From an uncultured Johnsonella sp. (GTDB lineage: Bacteria > Bacillota > Clostridia > Lachnospirales > Lachnospiraceae), in NCBI GenBank assembly GCA_900766185.1, contig CAAFUL010000083.1:1-23269 (forward strand): DNA of 23,269 nucleotides. Reading direction: 5' to 3'. This document shows positions 22,610 to 23,269 of the stretch, one piece after another. The translations under genes were made by a program, and so were the position numbers. Each line of letters begins with the position of its first letter. The first letter of the stretch is position 1. The notes under the pieces are model-generated. The model was not told the DNA's origin. It did not search any database and was given only the letters and a program-made list of their open reading frames with translations.

Positions 22610-22618
22610 AGTATACCA
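22610..22618 (-). promoter_or_regulatory. Candidate extended -10 promoter of the glycan locus
   Basis: On the minus strand TGGTATACT (TGn extended -10 plus TATACT) lies about 45 nt upstream of the ThDP enzyme start and downstream of the terminator of the previous gene. No good -35 is present, which extended -10 promoters can tolerate. Tentative. Confidence 0.35.
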
Positions 22619-22658
22619 TATATAAAGAGCTTTGTGTTTAATAAAGCAAGTTTAAAGC

Positions 22659-22699
22659 AAAAAATAAAAGCCTTGAAACTTTCATTCCAAGACTTTTAT
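22659..22699 (-). terminator. Terminator of the Gly-Ser repeat protein gene
   Basis: On the minus strand ATAAAAGTCTTGGAA and TTCAAGGCTTTTAT pair over about 14 bp (two G-U), followed by T6. It lies about 45 nt past the stop codon and separates this gene from the glycan locus. Confidence 0.8.
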
Positions 22700-22741
22700 C
22701 TTATCTAAGTATTATAATCATCGATACTCATATAATATAAA

Positions 22742-23269
22742 TTATCTGAATAATCTACCGAAAAAACCGCCTATGCTTGATCCTGCTGAGCTACCCACGC
22801 TTGAACCTACTGAGCTGCCTGCACTTGATCCTGCACTTGAACCCTGTGAGCTTCCTGTGCTTGATCCTACTGAGCTTCCTGCGCTTGATCCTACTGAACT
22901 ACCTGCACTTGATCCTACGCTTGAACCCTTTGAACTACCTGTACTTGATCCTACGCTTGAACCCTTTGAACTACCTGTACTTGATCCTACGCTTGAACCC
23001 TTTGAGCTTCCTGTGCTTGATCCTACACTTGAACCCTTTGAGCTTCCTGTGCTTGATCCTGTTGAGCTTCCTGTGCTTGATCCCGGCTTCTCTGTCTTAG
23101 CGCCTACATTCTGCTCTTTAAGGATGTTTGTTCCTTCAATCTTCTTACCGGCGTTGAACTGATCCCAAAGGAAATCAACTGTAACTGTTGCTTCACCGTT
23201 CTCTGAATCTGCATCATCATTGTTCTTATTGAGCTTATCTGTGCTACCTGTTGTGTAAACACCTTCAGC
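22742..23269 (-). CDS. Partial Gly-Ser repeat protein (C-terminus; start outside window)
   Basis: An uninterrupted frame enters from the right edge and ends at TAA (22742-22744), giving 175 residues. The first 60 or so residues look folded and include EATVTVDFLWDQFNAG and GTNILKEQNVGAKTEKP. They are followed by about 26 tetrads of the form GSSx (x = T, K, V, A, Q, I) and a short hydrophobic, basic end IGGFFGRLFR. The minus frame is the real one: it ends sensibly, has a terminator after it, and its repeat is a plausible flexible linker. The plus-strand reading is a mirror of it. I do not recognise the family. The composition suggests a secreted or surface protein with a disordered stalk; there is no LPxTG or membrane anchor unless the C-terminal decapeptide serves. 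Confidence 0.7.
   Translation of the reverse strand, partial: AEGVYTTGSTDKLNKNNDDADSENGEATVTVDFLWDQFNAGKKIEGTNILKEQNVGAKTEKPGSSTGSSTGSSTGSSKGSSVGSSTGSSKGSSVGSSTGSSKGSSVGSSTGSSKGSSVGSSAGSSVGSSAGSSVGSSTGSSQGSSAGSSAGSSVGSSVGSSAGSSIGGFFGRLFR
22914..23057 (-). repeat. Four tandem 36-bp units in the Gly-Ser protein gene
   Basis: Units begin at 22914, 22950, 22986 and 23022 on the plus strand, each starting CCTACxCTTGAACCC. The first two are identical; the third and fourth differ by a few silent changes. Each encodes the 12-residue cycle built from TGSS, KGSS and VGSS tetrads. A broader 12-bp periodicity covers about 22755-23090. Confidence 0.88.

Noticed and set aside
22566..22619. Earlier in-frame ATG for the ThDP enzyme
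   Set aside because: It lies within the candidate -10 region, adds 18 residues unlike the family, and the ATG at 22565 aligns with usual ThDP-enzyme N-termini.
22914..23057. 36-bp direct repeats as a possible CRISPR array
   Set aside because: The units are contiguous with no spacers and stay in frame within a coding region.
22773..23162. Plus-strand open frame of 129 codons with LDPxELPxL-type repeats
   Set aside because: It is the mirror of the Gly-Ser repeats. The minus frame is open to the window edge, ends just before a good terminator and fits the strand of every other gene.

Overview
The window reads as an AT-rich Firmicute chromosome, most like a Lachnospiraceae-type clostridium. This is inferred from codon use, consensus sigma-A-like promoters, the Ddh route to lysine and meso-DAP, a clustered tRNA operon without encoded CCA ends, and the gene families present. 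No rRNA or species-diagnostic gene is in view. Every gene I can support lies on the minus strand, so transcription runs from high to low coordinates.

Layout from right to left, in transcription order. (1) 22742-23269 is the C-terminal part of a Gly-Ser repeat protein whose start lies outside the window; a terminator follows it. (2) 9745-22565 is a surface-glycan locus of about 12.8 kb. It opens with a four-gene, tightly packed sugar-modification module: a ThDP enzyme of acetolactate-synthase fold, an SDR epimerase/dehydratase, a zinc-binding-type C-methyltransferase and an NADP-type MDR alcohol dehydrogenase. Three GT2 glycosyltransferases follow (one DPM1/GtrB-like with membrane segments, one with two catalytic domains, one rhamnosyltransferase-like). 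Then come the initiating polyprenyl-phosphate sugar-phosphate transferase and an LCP-family ligase. Together they can prime a lipid carrier, build a repeat unit carrying an unusual, possibly branched-chain, sugar, and attach the polymer to peptidoglycan. No flippase or polymerase is seen here. (3) 7673-9559 is a membrane-anchored HtrA-type protease with its own terminator. (4) 7438-7530 is a fragment resembling an AraC-family DNA-binding domain. (5) 4860-7201 is a translationally coupled LacI-type regulator and MATE exporter pair. (6) 4241-4732 is a GNAT acetyltransferase. (7) 3691-4170 is a five-tRNA operon (Pro, Arg, Gly, His, Gln) behind a perfect-consensus promoter, with an unexpected terminator-like hairpin after the first tRNA. 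(8) 2417-3403 is ddh. (9) 1760-2416 is a palindrome-rich gap holding the 3' remnant of an IS200/IS605-type tnpB with its omega-RNA-like end. (10) 315-1759 is a C_GCAxxG_C_C protein and a TDT/TehA-type transporter.

The most unusual items are the ThDP, SDR, C-methyltransferase and ADH module; a three-copy MITE-like palindromic element of about 110-180 bp that sits at gene boundaries, two of them inside the glycan locus; the tnpB/omega-RNA scar; the internal terminator in the tRNA operon; and several coding tandem repeats (45-bp units in htrA, 36-bp units in the Gly-Ser protein).
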